Made by a program: the position numbers and the translations under genes. This document shows positions 10,859-22,263 of a DNA stretch of 64,000 nucleotides, in pieces (positions within the stretch are counted from its first letter, which is position 1; every line of letters begins with the position of its first letter). The notes beneath the pieces were generated by a model. That model had not been told where the DNA came from. It ran no database searches and saw only the letters and a program-made list of their open reading frames with translations. The DNA is from Caenorhabditis remanei (Eukaryota > Nematoda > Chromadorea > Rhabditida > Rhabditidae): positions 4,712,001-4,776,000 of the forward strand of contig NC_071331.1 in assembly GCF_010183535.1 (NCBI RefSeq), written 5' to 3'.

Positions 10859-12505
10859 CCTTATTTGTAAGCAGCACCTCATCAAATGGGAAAACAGTTA
10901 TTTTAACAGGAAAACAGTACATTTTCTTTCGTTACTTTTCTGATAAATAAAAGCTGATTAAGAGGCACTATCTGTAAGAGTGAGAATGTTTGTGTTGGGT
11001 CTTGGCACAGTTGCAAAAAGTTGTTTCAATCCGAACTCTTTTTACATCATATGCACCCCTATAGTAGTGATTTACAAAAAATATGTCACCAGTCCCCTAT
11101 GACGTCATCCTAGGAAAATATGCCCAATAATCGACTTTTCGCCTAAAAATTCATAAAAATTCCAATTTTCTAGATAACTTTGTAAAACTTTTAGTACATG
11201 TTAGGAGTGTTTTTGACTACCTCTACACAAATTTCCAGCCTTTCAGACACCCCAGAAACCGTTCAAGTAAATTTAATTTTCATGTTTTTTCAACTTTTCT
11301 CAAAAAATCCCTCTAGAAGCCATAAAATTTCAAATCGTATTCATATTCCCCGCCAAGTGTTCTATTAGATCCAATCAAAATCATAAAAAAACCATTGGAC
11401 CATCTTGAGATATTTCTGCCCACTTCTCCCTCAAACCCACCTAGGTATGGGGTGGTACTTTTTTAAGACGCACGCGTCAAAATTTTTTGCCGCAGAGGGA
11501 CCAAATTGTCCCCCTTTTTGCATCGTTAATAACTTTGCCCGTTTTTGAGCTTTTCACAAAATTCTTCTTGTGGTCATTGGAAAATCGCCGTCCCGTCATT
11601 CCTGGAAAATTTGGTGGTGATTCCATCATTTGTGGCCGAGCTATGAGCCGTAGAGTGAAAGTCATTTCATTTTGGCTTGAAAAGTTTTGGTTTTTTAATG
11701 TTTTTTAGACTTTTAAATTTTGTTGTGGGCTTAGTTTTGGGTGTAAAAATAATATTTTTATATGACTACGTAGAGAAAAAACAGGGCTAAATGGAGAAAA
11801 AAGAATTATGTTGATACCTCTTTTCAAAAAAATTTTACAGAGAGAAAAGTGAAAATATTGAAATTTCTGAAAATTTCCGATTTTGTTTACTTTCCTCCTT
11901 AAATTTCGAGTTCTATCCGACAGATTTTTTTGAATTTCGGTATATAGGTGCAAAATAAGATGGGGAATCATCTTATTGCGTCAGAATTGTGATTTAAGAC
12001 ACCCCCCGCCTGCTACGGCCGATGATTTGCCGAAAAAATCGAAAAAACTACAGTACCCCGAAATTCCCGCTCATTTCTTTCACCGGTTGTAACTCGCTCA
12101 GTTTTGAGAAATTTCAAGATCCATAAAAAAAGAAATGTGTAGAAAAAAAATCTCTATCGAACCATGTAAAATTCGATATACTTTTAGCTGGTAAAACTAT
12201 CAGAAAACCGGATTTTGTGATTTTCTTAGTTTTCTGTCATGCGGTGGATTTCTTCCATTCGCTGTCCTGAGCACTGGATTCACTGAATCGCTCTGAATTT
12301 TTGAAACCGATCTAAACTTTTTGAGATCTAATGGAACCGAAAAGTCCGATCAAAAAATATTCAAGCCGGACGATTCTGTGGAGAAACCTGAATCTCCACT
12401 GACATTTTTTTCGAATACACTGACCATTTTGTCACTGTATGTGTCATTGTACTGCTGCGAGGTGCGCCCCTCTTTTCTACGCTCACCATGAGAGCGCCAC
12501 TTCGT

Positions 12506-12566
12506 GCATCGGTGGCGCAGTGGTTGAGGGCGGGTGTGAGAATCAGCAGGGCTTTGGTTCAAATCC
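12506..12566 (+). repeat. tRNA-like (SINE-type) sequence
   Basis: GGTGGCGCAGTGGTTGAGGG matches a tRNA A box with D-loop, and GGTTCAAATCC is a B box about 45 nt downstream. I could not form a matching acceptor stem, so it is more likely a tRNA-derived element or pseudogene than a functional tRNA. Confidence 0.5.
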
Positions 12567-12904
12567 AACTGTTTATTATTGTTTTTGTTATTTTTTGTAT
12601 GAACTTTCTAAAAGATTGTGCTAAAAAATCTTTACTATGAACAAACGCAAACGGATGTATGTTTGTTTGTCTGTCGCCGATCCTACCGCCCTCCCTACTG
12701 AACCGATTTTTTTCAAATTTGGACCAAAACATCAGAAATTTTCTCTTAATGATGCACGTCTTTTTCTTTTTTCAAAATTCTCAAAATGACGTCTTCTGAG
12801 ATAGAAACACTAATAAAGCATAGAGGAATCGATAGCGGAAAAAGGGGGAGAGACAAAGCGTCGTCTTTTCTTTCCTCGCCCCTGCCGCAGGTTCCCTTGG
12901 GCCG

Positions 12905-12980
12905 CATGGATCAGGTGGATGCGTAGCAGCGTCCGATCTGGCAAGTTAAGCTACAGTTAGTTGGTTCGAACCCATACCAG
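12905..12980 (+). repeat. tRNA-like sequence abutting the satellite
   Basis: GGTTCGAACCC at about 12963-12973 is a perfect tRNA B box, and TGGATCAGGTGGATGCG upstream is A-box-like. The satellite begins directly at its 3' end (CATACCAG|GACGTGAAGG). Confidence 0.45.
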
Positions 12981-15900
12981 GACGTGAAGGATTTTTTGAT
13001 ATCAGTGGATTCCGGAAAAATAGAGGATTCCAAACGTGTGGTCCGTTTCTGGATTGATCCACGTCATAAAAAGTTATGAGCCGTTTTCTAAAATGTGAAG
13101 ACGTGAAGGATGTTTTGATATCCTCGGATTCCGGAAAAATAGAGGATTCCAAACGTGTGGTCCGTTTCTGGATTGATATACGTCATAAAAAGTTATGAGC
13201 CGTTTTCTAAAATGTGAAGACGTGAAGGATTTTTTGATATCAGTGGATTCCGGAAAAATAGAGGATTCCAAACGTGTGGTCCGTTTCTGGATTGATCCAC
13301 GTCATAAAAAGTTATGAGCCGTTTTCTAAAATGTGAAGACGTGAAGGATGTTTTGATATCAGTGGATTCCGGAAAAATAGAGGATTCCAAACGTGTGGTC
13401 CGTTTCTGGATTGATATACGTCATAAAAAGTTATGAGCCGTTTTCTAAAATGTGAAGACGTGAAGGATTTTTTGATATCAGTGGATTCCGGAAAAATATA
13501 GGATTCCAAACGTGTGGTCCGTTTCTGGATTGATCCACGTCATAAAAAGTTATGAGCCGTTTTCTAAAATGTGAAGACGTGAAGGATTTTTTGATATCAG
13601 TGGATTCCGGAAAAATAGAGGATTCCAAACGTGTGGTCCGTTTCTGGATTGATCCACGTCATAAAAAGTTATGAGCCGTTTTCTAAAATGTGAAGACGTG
13701 AAGGATTTTTTGATATCAGTGGATTCCGGAAAAATATAGGATTCCAAACGTGTGGTCCGTTTCTGGATTGATATACGTCATAAAAAGTTATGAGCCGTTT
13801 TCTAAAATGTGAAGACGTGAAGGATTTTTTGATATCAGTGGATTCCGGAAAAAGAGAGGATTCCAAACGTGTGGTCCGTTTCTGGATTGATCCACGTCAT
13901 AAAAAGTTATGAGCCGTTTTCTAAAATGTGAAGACGTGAAGGATGTTTTGATATCCTCGGATTCCGGAAAAATAGAGGATTCCAAACGTGTGGTCCGTTT
14001 CTGGATTGATCCACGTCATAAAAAGTTATGAGCCGTTTTCTAAAATGTGAAGACGTGAAGGATTTTTTGATATCAGTGGATTCCGGAAAAATAGAGGATT
14101 CCAAACGTGTGGTCCGTTTCTGGATTGATCCACGTCATAAAAAGTTATGAGCCGTTTTCTAAAATGTGAAGACGTGAAGGATGTTTTGATATCCTCGGAT
14201 TCCGGAAAAATAGAGGATTCCAAACGTGTGGTCCGTTTCTGGATTGATCCACGTCATAAAAAGTTATGAGCCGTTTTCTAAAATGTGAAGACGTGAAGGA
14301 TGTTTTGATATCCTCGGATTCCGGAAAAATAGAGGATTCCAAACGTGTGGTCCGTTTCTGGATTGATCCACGTCATAAAAAATTATGAGCCGTTTTCTAA
14401 AATGTGAAGACGTGAAGGATTTTTTGATATCAGTGGATTCCGGAAAAATAGAGGATTCCAAACGTGTGGTCCGTTTCTGGATTGATCCACGTCATAAAAA
14501 GTTATGAGCCGTTTTCTAAAATGTGAAGACGTGAAGGATGTTTTGATATCAGTGGATTCCGGAAAAATAGAGGATTCCAAACGTGTGGTCCGTTTCTGGA
14601 TTGATATACGTCATAAAAAGTTATGAGCCGTTTTCTAAAATGTGAAGACGTGAAGGATTTTTTGATATCAGTGGATTCCGGAAAAATATAGGATTCCAAA
14701 CGTGTGGTCCGTTTCTGGATTGATCCACGTCATAAAAAGTTATGAGCCGTTTTCTAAAATGTGAAGACGTGAAGGATTTTTTGATATCAGTGGATTCCGG
14801 AAAAATAGAGGATTCCAAACGTGTGGTCCGTTTCTGGATTGATATACGTCATAAAAAGTTATGAGCCGTTTTCTAAAATGTGAAGACGTGAAGGATTTTT
14901 TGATATCAGTGGATTCCGGAAAAATATAGGATTCCAAACGTGTGGTCCGTTTCTGGATTGATATACGTCATAAAAAGTTATGAGCCGTTTTCTAAAATGT
15001 GAAGACGTGAAGGATTTTTTGATATCAGTGGATTCCGGAAAAATAGAGGATTCCAAACGTGTGGTCCGTTTCTGGATTGATCCACGTCATAAAAAGTTAT
15101 GAGCCGTTTTCTAAAATGTGAAGACGTGAAGGATTTTTTGATATCAGTGGATTCCGGAAAAATAGAGGATTCCAAACGTGTGGTCCGTTTCTGGATTGAT
15201 CCACGTCATAAAAAGTTATGAGCCGTTTTCTAAAATGTGAAGACGTGAAGGATTTTTTGATATCAGTGGATTCCGGAAAAATAGAGGATTCCAAACGTGT
15301 GGTCCGTTTCTGGATTGATCCACGTCATAAAAAGTTATGAGCCGTTTTCTAAAATGTGAAGACGTGAAGGATTTTTTGATATCAGTGGATTCCGGAAAAA
15401 TAGAGGATTCCAAACGTGTGGTCCGTTTCTGGATTGATCCACGTCATAAAAAGTTATGAGCCGTTTTCTAAAATGTGAAGACGTGAAGGATTTTTTGATA
15501 TCAGTGGATTCCGGAAAAATAGAGGATTCCAAACGTGTGGTCCGTTTCTGGATTGATCCACGTCATAAAAAGTTATGAGCCGTTTTCTAAAATGTGAAGA
15601 CGTGAAGGATGTTTTGATATCAGTGGATTCCGGAAAAATAGAGGATTCCAAACGTGTGGTCCGTTTCTGGATTGATATACGTCATAAAAAGTTATGAGCC
15701 GTTTTCTAAAATGTGAAGACGTGAAGGATGTTTTGATATCAGTGGATTCCGGAAAAATAGAGGATTCCAAACGTGTGGTCCGTTTCTGGATTGATATACG
15801 TCATAAAAAGTTATGAGCCGTTTTCTAAAATGTGAAGACGTGAAGGATTTTTTGATATCAGTGGATTCCGGAAAAATAGAGGATTCCAAACGTGTGGTCC

Positions 15901-16950
15901 GTTTCTGGATTGATCCACGTCATAAAAAGTTATGAGCCGTTTTCTAAAATGTGAAGACGTGAAGGATTTTTTGATATCAGTGGATTCCGGAAAAATAGAG
16001 GATTCCAAACGTGTGGTCCGTTTCTGGATTGATCCACGTCATAAAAAGTTATGAGCCGTTTTCTAAAATGTGAAGACGTGAAGGATGTTTTGATATCCTC
16101 GGATTCCGGAAAAATAGAGGATTCCAAACGTGTGGTCCGTTTCTGGATTGATCCACGTCATAAAAAGTTATGAGCCGTTTTCTAAAATGTGAAGACGTGA
16201 AGGATTTTTTGATATCAGTGGATTTCGGAAAAATAGAGGATTCCAAACGTGTGGTCCGTTTCTGGATTGATCCACGTCATAAAAAGTTATGAGCCGTTTT
16301 CTAAAATGTGAAGACGTGAAGGATGTTTTGATATCATCGGATTCCGGAAAAATAGAGGATTCCAAACGTGTGGTCCGTTTCTGGATTGATCCACGTCATA
16401 AAAAGTTATGAGCCGTTTTCTAAAATGTGAAGACGTGAAGGATTTTTTGATATCAGTGGATTCCGGAAAAATAGAGGATTCCAAACGTGTGGTCCGTTTC
16501 TGGATTGATCCACGTCATAAAAAGTTATGAGCCGTTTTCTAAAATGTGAAGACGTGAAGGATGTTTTGATATCCTCGGATTCCGGAAAAATATAGGATTC
16601 CAAACGTGTGGTCCGTTTCTGGATTGATCCACGTCATAAAAAGTTATGAGCCGTTTTCTAAAATGTGAAGACGTGAAGGATGTTTTGATATCCTCGGATT
16701 CCGGAAAAATATAGGATTCCAAACGTGTGGTCCGTTTCTGGATTGATCCACGTCATAAAAAGTTATGAGCCGTTTTCTAAAATGTGAAGACGTGAAGGAT
16801 GTTTTGATATCCTCGGATTCCGGAAAAATATAGGATTCCAAACGTGTGGTCCGTTTCTGGATTGATCCACGTCATAAAAAGTTATGAGCCGTTTTCTAAA
16901 ATGTGAAGACGTGAAGGATGTTTTGATATCCTCGGATTCCGGAAAAATAG
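12981..16950. repeat. 119-bp tandem satellite, about 33 monomers
   Basis: The unit GACGTGAAGGATTTTTTGAT recurs exactly every 119 bp from 12981 to 16908 (33 full periods) and ends in a partial unit of about 43 bp. Monomers differ at a few fixed sites: GATCCACG/GATATACG, GGATTTTTTGA/GGATGTTTTGA, ATCAGTGG/ATCCTCGG and AATAGAGG/AATATAGG. Five monomers from 13193 recur in the same order from 14383, a 1190-bp (10-monomer) step. Because 119 is not a multiple of 3, the overlapping 65-codon minus-strand frames (MESSIFPESTDIK...) are by-products and not genes. Confidence 0.95.
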
Positions 16951-17714
16951 GAGAAATCCAATTACGCTCCACTGTAACACCCTGAAGGGGGTGTTGAGAA
17001 GGAGGTTTAGTCGCCGTAAGGTGACGTGAACCGACTGGTTGTAAAAGTTTCGGATTTTCTGCTCGAACACGGGAAAAATATGGCCAGTCGGTGTCATAGT
17101 TTTGAACTCAAAAGCTGGACGTTCTTCCATTTTCCTTCAAGTCGAGCAAGCTAATTTTTGAATACAAAACTTGCTAAGCACCGCGCACGAGGCGCAGCCG
17201 AGTACTGCGGAGCCCGCCGGGAGGCGGGGGACGCTAGTCGATTTTTTCAAAAATCACATAAGGGTCCCCTTATGAAAAAAAATTTTTCACGAAAAATTCA
17301 AAGAAAAAATTTGTTTTGAAAACAGTCAGAATATTGATAAAACACATAAAATAAACCAATTCCAAGATGTTACACCTTAGAAATTAGTTTGAACCGATTT
17401 CGTTTTTTTCTTCACCAATTTTTTTTTCCGTTTTTTTAACGTTTTCATCAACAATTTCTACAGAAGCCATAAAATTTTAAATAATATACTAATTCCTCGC
17501 TAAACTTTGCATAAGTTCAAAATAAAACAGTTCCAAAACCATTGGACCATTACGAGATTTTTTCATTTTATTCAAAAATCACATAAGGATCCCCCCCATG
17601 GAAAAAATTTTTTATCGAAAAAAAAATTCTACATCATTTTCATGCAAAGACGTTCAAATTTTTTTTATAAATGGGTTTGTATTATTTTTTCAAACTTCTG
17701 AACGTTTTTGGGGA
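16951..17714. other. Internal right part of the TTAA element
   Basis: Mixed repeats: a GC-rich hairpin block (AGCCCGCCGGGAGGCGGGGG near 17211), two copies of CAAAAATCACATAAGG followed by GTCCCC/ATCCCC (17247 and 17573), and a stretch at 17464-17570 that matches 11318-11400 in direct orientation (AGAAGCCATAAAATTT; AAACCATTGGACCAT). No gene seen. Confidence 0.5.
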
Positions 17715-18723
17715 TTTTTTGAGAAAAGTTAAAAAAAACATGAAAATTAAATTTACTTGAACGGTTTCTGGGGTGTCTGAAAGGCTGGAAATTTGTGTAG
17801 AGGTAGTCAAAAACACTCCTAACATGTACTAAAAGTTTTACAAAGTTATCTAGAAAATTGGAATTTTTATGAATTTTTAGGCGAAAAGTCGATTATTGGG
17901 CATATTTTCCTAGGATGACGTCATAGGGGACTGGTGACATATTTTTTGTAAATCACTACTATAGGGGTGCATATGATGTAAAAAGAGTTCGGATTGAAAC
18001 AACTTTTTGCAACTGTGCCAAGAGGAATCCTCATCTTACAGACAACGCCTCTTAATTATGAAAATGTTCCTAGCTTCAGCAAATTTCGTCTTAAGCTGGC
18101 AGTATCAATTGGAAGGGAGTCGTACAAGAAGTGTTGAATATGGTCAAAATCATAGAGCTTGTTGTTTTGATGAATGTCACAACTTATTGAAAAACTAGCA
18201 GTAAGATTCACGACATACGAGAGAGCCATACAATTTGTTTTCCTGTTCTTGTCTCCATAACTATAATAATAGGAGGAGCGGTTCTAGATCCGGTATTGAG
18301 ATACTCCATTTGAAATGTTTTTGATCTTTTCATTTGCGAATAGGAACAGAATCAGATATGTCTAGTTTGAGCTTTGATTCAGATCAGAATGGCAGAGAGA
18401 TGTCACAGGAGGATAGTTTTTCGATGGTATGTGTAAGATAATTACTTGACACTCGTGAAAGACAAAATTTTCATTGATGCTAAAATTCTTGTTTTCATGA
18501 GAAATAAGTCATAACAAGCGGAAAGTCTCATCTGTGAATCAGTTTCTAACTTTAGGTAAAACAGATATAGATTTGATGAAACTGATAATTAGCTTAATGT
18601 CTTTCTCATGGTACTCAACACTGTTTGAAGCACATTCAATCTGATCGGTAATCAGACGAAAATTATAGTCTTAAAAACAGAAAAAAACCAAAGCTTGTTC
18701 CTTGGTTTTTTTTTAAACCGAAA

Positions 18724-18731
18724 CTGTTTCA
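18724..18731 (+). promoter_or_regulatory. CTGTTTCA, candidate piRNA upstream motif
   Basis: Exact match and the conserved counterpart of 10407-10414 in the duplicated segment. Confidence 0.55.
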
Positions 18732-19202
18732 CTCTAGTCTTTTCTGTGAACAAGTCAGACAACATTAATCCGTGTGCCGTTATTTCTTTTCAGTTTTTCT
18801 TATGAGGTCAGGATTTGTAAAACCGGGCACTATGTATCTCCGTGCAGACTTTCAGTTCAATTCAACGGAAAACTTTCTCCATGTGCACGGAGAAAACATT
18901 ATTAAAAAATTGAAATATTTCTATTCAGTAATGCTCTAACAATAAGAAACACATTCTTTATATAAGAATTCGGTGCTACAGGAAATCGAGGCAACATGTT
19001 ACTTATTATAATGACCGAGATCATGTTATCAGTATTTTTCTGCTTCTCATAAAAAGTTTCAGTCTTGATACAGTAGAACTATTTTAAGTATCTCCGGGGC
19101 GAGCTAACTGACTGCAAAGAATAATAAAAAATCACTTCATTTTCATAATCAGACTACGCATTTATTAATGAGAGTAATTAATTCGAAAGATTGGTTCCAT
19201 TT

Positions 19203-19210
19203 TGAAACAG
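19203..19210 (-). promoter_or_regulatory. CTGTTTCA (minus), candidate piRNA upstream motif
   Basis: Exact match on the minus strand in CATTTTGAAACAGAAATCAA. It has a degenerate counterpart in the left duplicate. Confidence 0.5.
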
Positions 19211-19290
19211 AAATCAACCAACGACAGATTTCTTGTTTTTTTTTCTAAGCAGCTTCTCATCGATTGGAAAAATAATTCGTGGATCACCGG

Positions 19291-19697
19291 GGGCTAGTAT
19301 GACCATCAATTGTGCTAGGCATACAAAAAAATTCTATTTTCAGTTTCATTTTCATGTGAAAACTGTAACAAATTATTCAAAAACACTGCTTGATCAATTA
19401 TCCCGATCCATTATAACCCGCTTTGAAATATTTATTTTTAAATTCAAAACAACTTGTTTGTGTTACAGCTACCTACTGTTTTATTGCAAAATCATTGGGA
19501 AATCACTGCAAAAATGTCCGAATGGAAAGTGATACACGGAATAGATTAACTTTAAAAATTTTGATGTAAAATACCGCTGTTTCAAACTCAGCAATTTTCG
19601 GATATCATATTATAGTTAACACAAGTAGATGAAACTGTAAATCATAGTTTCTTTCCAAATCAAAACGCCATAATGGGTATGACTTCGCAGAAAATAT
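19291..19697 (+). pseudogene. Relic exon paralogous to 23620-23965
   Basis: The block AGTATGACCATCAATTGTGC through CAGTTTCATTTTCATGTG matches AGTATGGCCATCAATTGAGC around 23620. An acceptor TGTTACAG at about 19468 leads into YLLFYCKIIGKSLQKCPNGK and a stop. The paralog reads CLLFYKTIKRKDD. Family unknown. 19570-19690 is otherwise empty apart from a piRNA motif. Confidence 0.35.
19577..19584 (+). promoter_or_regulatory. CTGTTTCA, candidate piRNA upstream motif
   Basis: Exact match in ATACCGCTGTTTCAAACTCA, in AT-rich DNA left of the 8-bp-duplication element. Confidence 0.5.
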
Positions 19698-19951
19698 GGC
19701 TCTGTTCCAAAATCGGAGGCCCATAAAAAAATCGGAGGCCCATGGCAGAATCGGAGGCCCATGATAGATAGAGAATGTCATCGTTTATAAATAATGAAAA
19801 ACTCCCTTATAAGCAGCTGAAGTAGTGCAGAAGTCTGAAAACCATGTTGTAACTACATAATGCGCAAAGCTGATTTTTTTTTTCATTCATTGCTAATTAT
19901 TGAACTGGATCCTATGATTTTTTGAGTTGAAAATGTTGAGTAACTTTTATA

Positions 19952-21187
19952 TTAGGTTGGCAAGAAAGTTTTTGACCATGATTTGTTTTGAATACTATCG
20001 CACACTCGACGAGAATCAAAATAACATACACACATTTTCAGTTACACAAACTCTCTGGGAGTTTAATAATAGTTGAATTTTCTCTTGCGGTTTCTCTTGT
20101 CCAAGCACCACACCCGTTTTCATTCTTGATCATTCACTCCTTCACCATGGTTTTTCATTCTTTGCTCAAACTAAATCCAAATCTGGCAGCGGCAGTTGCC
20201 AAATAACTTAAGTTTATAAGAATGAACCCCACTATCGTTTCACTATAAGTAGTTGGCTTTGTTATTTTAGGAAACACATCTTCTCTATGGTCGAAGGGAC
20301 ATGTACTAACATACCATAGGAACAGCGTTTGTACACGCTGTTAGCTGTAGAGAGAGAATGTCCATCCCAGTCTTCTTGTGAGTTATTAGTGACAATCCAC
20401 ACTATTCAATCCACAGTTAAAAAATTCTTGAAATGTGTCGGCAAGAAGAAAAAATGAGACATGAGTTCGCCATATTTTGGTCGAGATTTTCCTTTAATGA
20501 AGGGTAGTTCTGCAGCTTCAATTTCTCTGTTCTCTATCAAATTTTAATTGATTCAACTATTTGGTAAATTTTAATGAAGAGAGGGTCTTGTACAGTAACC
20601 ACCACAGAAACTTCCAGTGAATCGGCGTTGATCTAACGCCAGCAGACATTGTCAAATGAGAACAGTCCCAAACGAAAGTCATGGTTTCCCTACACACCGT
20701 ATATAAATGGAATCTTCTTGGCAAGTCTAAAACAATAATCTTAAACAACTATTCTTTCAATATTCAAGAAATGGAAGCTATACGCGAGTCCTCAGCTCCA
20801 CGCGGTCAAAAAGTCCACCACCTCCATGATTTTGCTCTTCCACGTGTTCCATTACCGACGACGTATATTCTCACCTAATTCGACAAAATAGTTCTTGCTT
20901 ACTCAAATTACAGCTCTGACCTTCCTCTATCGGATTGTCATATTTTCGGGGTAATCCAGCGTGTTACCGCAGCATAGGACTTCGAAACTTGAAGTCAAGT
21001 CGAAAAATAGGCCATAGTTTATTTTGGCCTGAAGCAACCGGAGTTTTGGCAAGAGGGTACCGGGAACGTACCCAGTAAACATCAGACTGTTGCTTACCAA
21101 GATAGTCACTATGAATGCTATTGGCTATGTTTTCTGTGTGAGCAGGAATAACTTGAGTTATGGTCAAAAACTTTCTTGCCAACCTAA
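19952..21187 (+). mobile_element. Decayed mariner-like transposon (1236 bp)
   Basis: Terminal inverted repeats TTAGGTTGGCAAGAAAGTTT and its complement, flanked by TA on both sides (19950-19951, 21188-21189). The plus strand holds a decayed mariner transposase: a stretch QTKVMVSLHTVYKWNLL corresponds to the family's KVMVSVWWD-FELL region, and YSSDLPLSDCHIF (about 20910-20950) matches the SPDLAPSDYHLF segment carrying the third catalytic Asp of DD34D. Stops and frameshifts interrupt it throughout, so it is inactive. The right arm of the host foldback shows the uninterrupted target (TTTTATAAAAACAAAATAT). Confidence 0.85.
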
Positions 21188-21536
21188 TAAAAACAAAATA
21201 TAATGTTAGAATGCTTCTGTGCTTCTTGATCATCGTGCTACAGCTCCAGAAGTCCAAAGTGGTATGCTCGGCTAAATCGTCATAAATCATTGAAAAATGG
21301 TTCAAAATGGTTGAACATTGCAGGAAAATATGTTTATTATGTTTATTAACAATTTTATAATCAAAAATAATGTTTTTGATTTAAAAAATTTTGATGTTTT
21401 TTTCATGCGAAAAATTTTGGTTTCCAACTTTTGCCCAATTTTTCATGTTTTTTGATTATAAAACAGTAACAATTTGCGAGTTTGAGTTAAATTTTTATGA
21501 AACATCAGATTTAGATTTTCATTAATTTAATTATAG

Positions 21537-21544
21537 CTGTTTCA
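21537..21544 (+). promoter_or_regulatory. CTGTTTCA within the foldback centre
   Basis: Exact match in TATAGCTGTTTCATAATCAA, at the start of the right arm of the palindrome. Its location in a transposon makes function less certain. Confidence 0.3.
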
Positions 21545-22263
21545 TAATCAAAAAACATGAAAAATTGGGCAAAAGTTGGAAACCAAAATTTTTCGCATGA
21601 AAAAACATCAAAATTTTTAAATCAAAAACATTATTTTTGATCATAAAATTGTTAATAAACATAATAAACATATTTTCCTGCAATTTTCAACCATTTTGAA
21701 CCATTTTTCAATGAGTTATGACGATTTAGCCGAGCATACCACTTTGGACTTCTGGAGCTGTAGCACGATGATCAAGAAGCACAGAAGCATTCTAACATTA
21801 TATTTTGTTTTTATAAAAGTTACTCAACATTTTCAACTCAAAAAATCATAGGATCCAGTTCAATAATTAGCAATGAATGAAAAAAAAAATAAAAATCAGC
21901 TTTGCGCTTACAACATGGTTTTCAGACTTCTGCACTACTTCAGCTGCTTATAAGGGAGTTTTTCATTATTTATAAACGATGACATTCTCTATCTATCATG
22001 GGCCTCCAATTCTGCCATGGGCCTCCGATTCTGCTACGGGCCTCTTATTTTTTTATGGGCCTCCGATTCTGCCATGGGCCTCCGATTTTTTTACGGGCCT
22101 CCGATTTTTTTACGGGCCTCCGATTCTGCCATGGGCCTCCGATTTTTTTATGGGCCTCCGATTTTGGAACAGAGCCGAAAATATTATATGACACAGTGCA
22201 AAAAAAAACTAGCTCCGTTCCAAAATGAAATCATAAAAACCTTTTTTATATCAGGGAAATGCG

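Larger units (their letters stand above)
9880..10957. repeat. About 1-kb segment, direct duplicate of 18240-19290
   Basis: Colinear matches include AATAGGAGGAGGGGTTTTAG, TTGATTCAGATCAGAATGG, AAACTGTTTCACTC and TTCAGTTCAATTCAAGGGAA. The two copies flank the 7.1-kb TTAA element. In this copy the exon-like frame of the partner is interrupted by TGA (AATGGTTGAGAG). The sequence downstream of 10490 (DFQFNSRENILHV-like) is also relic coding sequence. Confidence 0.65.
10962..18051. mobile_element. 7.1-kb TTAA-flanked element with long terminal inverted repeats and a satellite core
   Basis: TTAA lies at 10958-10961 and 18052-18055. The ends read GAGGC...GCCTC, followed inward by a diverged stretch of about 35 bp and then about 310 bp of near-identical inverted repeat (left about 10999-11313, right about 17715-18023, starting CTTGGCACAGTTGCAAAAAG). 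Inside are unassigned repeats (11314-12500), two tRNA-like sequences, the 119-bp satellite and further repeats (16951-17700). No transposase frame is visible. A TTAA duplication is typical of piggyBac-like and other PALTTAA elements, but TTAA is short, so the assignment to a superfamily is inference. It sits between two copies of a 1-kb direct repeat. Confidence 0.65.
18240..19290 (+). pseudogene. Relic gene segment, direct duplicate of 9880-10957
   Basis: An exon-like frame with splice sites remains at 18344-18426: acceptor AATAG, then SDMSSLSFDSDQNGREMSQE and DSFSM, followed by donor GTATGT. A second candidate at about 18848-18940 reads DFQFNSTENFLHVHGENIIK. No complete gene can be assembled, and the left duplicate carries a stop in the first exon. 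I do not recognise the family. Confidence 0.4.
19698..22176. mobile_element. Foldback element with 8-bp target duplication, interrupted by a mariner
   Basis: The ends are GGCTCTGTTCCAAAATCGGA and its reverse complement. GAAAATAT flanks both sides (19690-19697 and 22177-22184). Subterminal units GGGCCTCCGATT(N) number about three on the left and about nine on the right. The two arms (about 560 bp each, folding around 21510) match through almost their whole length once the mariner at 19952-21187 is removed. An 8-bp duplication fits hAT- or Merlin-like superfamilies; I see no transposase, so it is non-autonomous. The ends share GGCTCTGTTC with the element at 5640-6471. Confidence 0.8.

Noticed and set aside
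12506..12566. Functional tRNA gene
   Set aside because: A and B boxes are present but I could not pair an acceptor stem, and similar relics occur inside other elements.
12946..17130. More than 30 overlapping 65-codon minus-strand frames (MESSIFPESTDIK...)
   Set aside because: They restart every 119 bp in a shifting frame, because the satellite unit is not a multiple of three. They have no start context and no splice sites.
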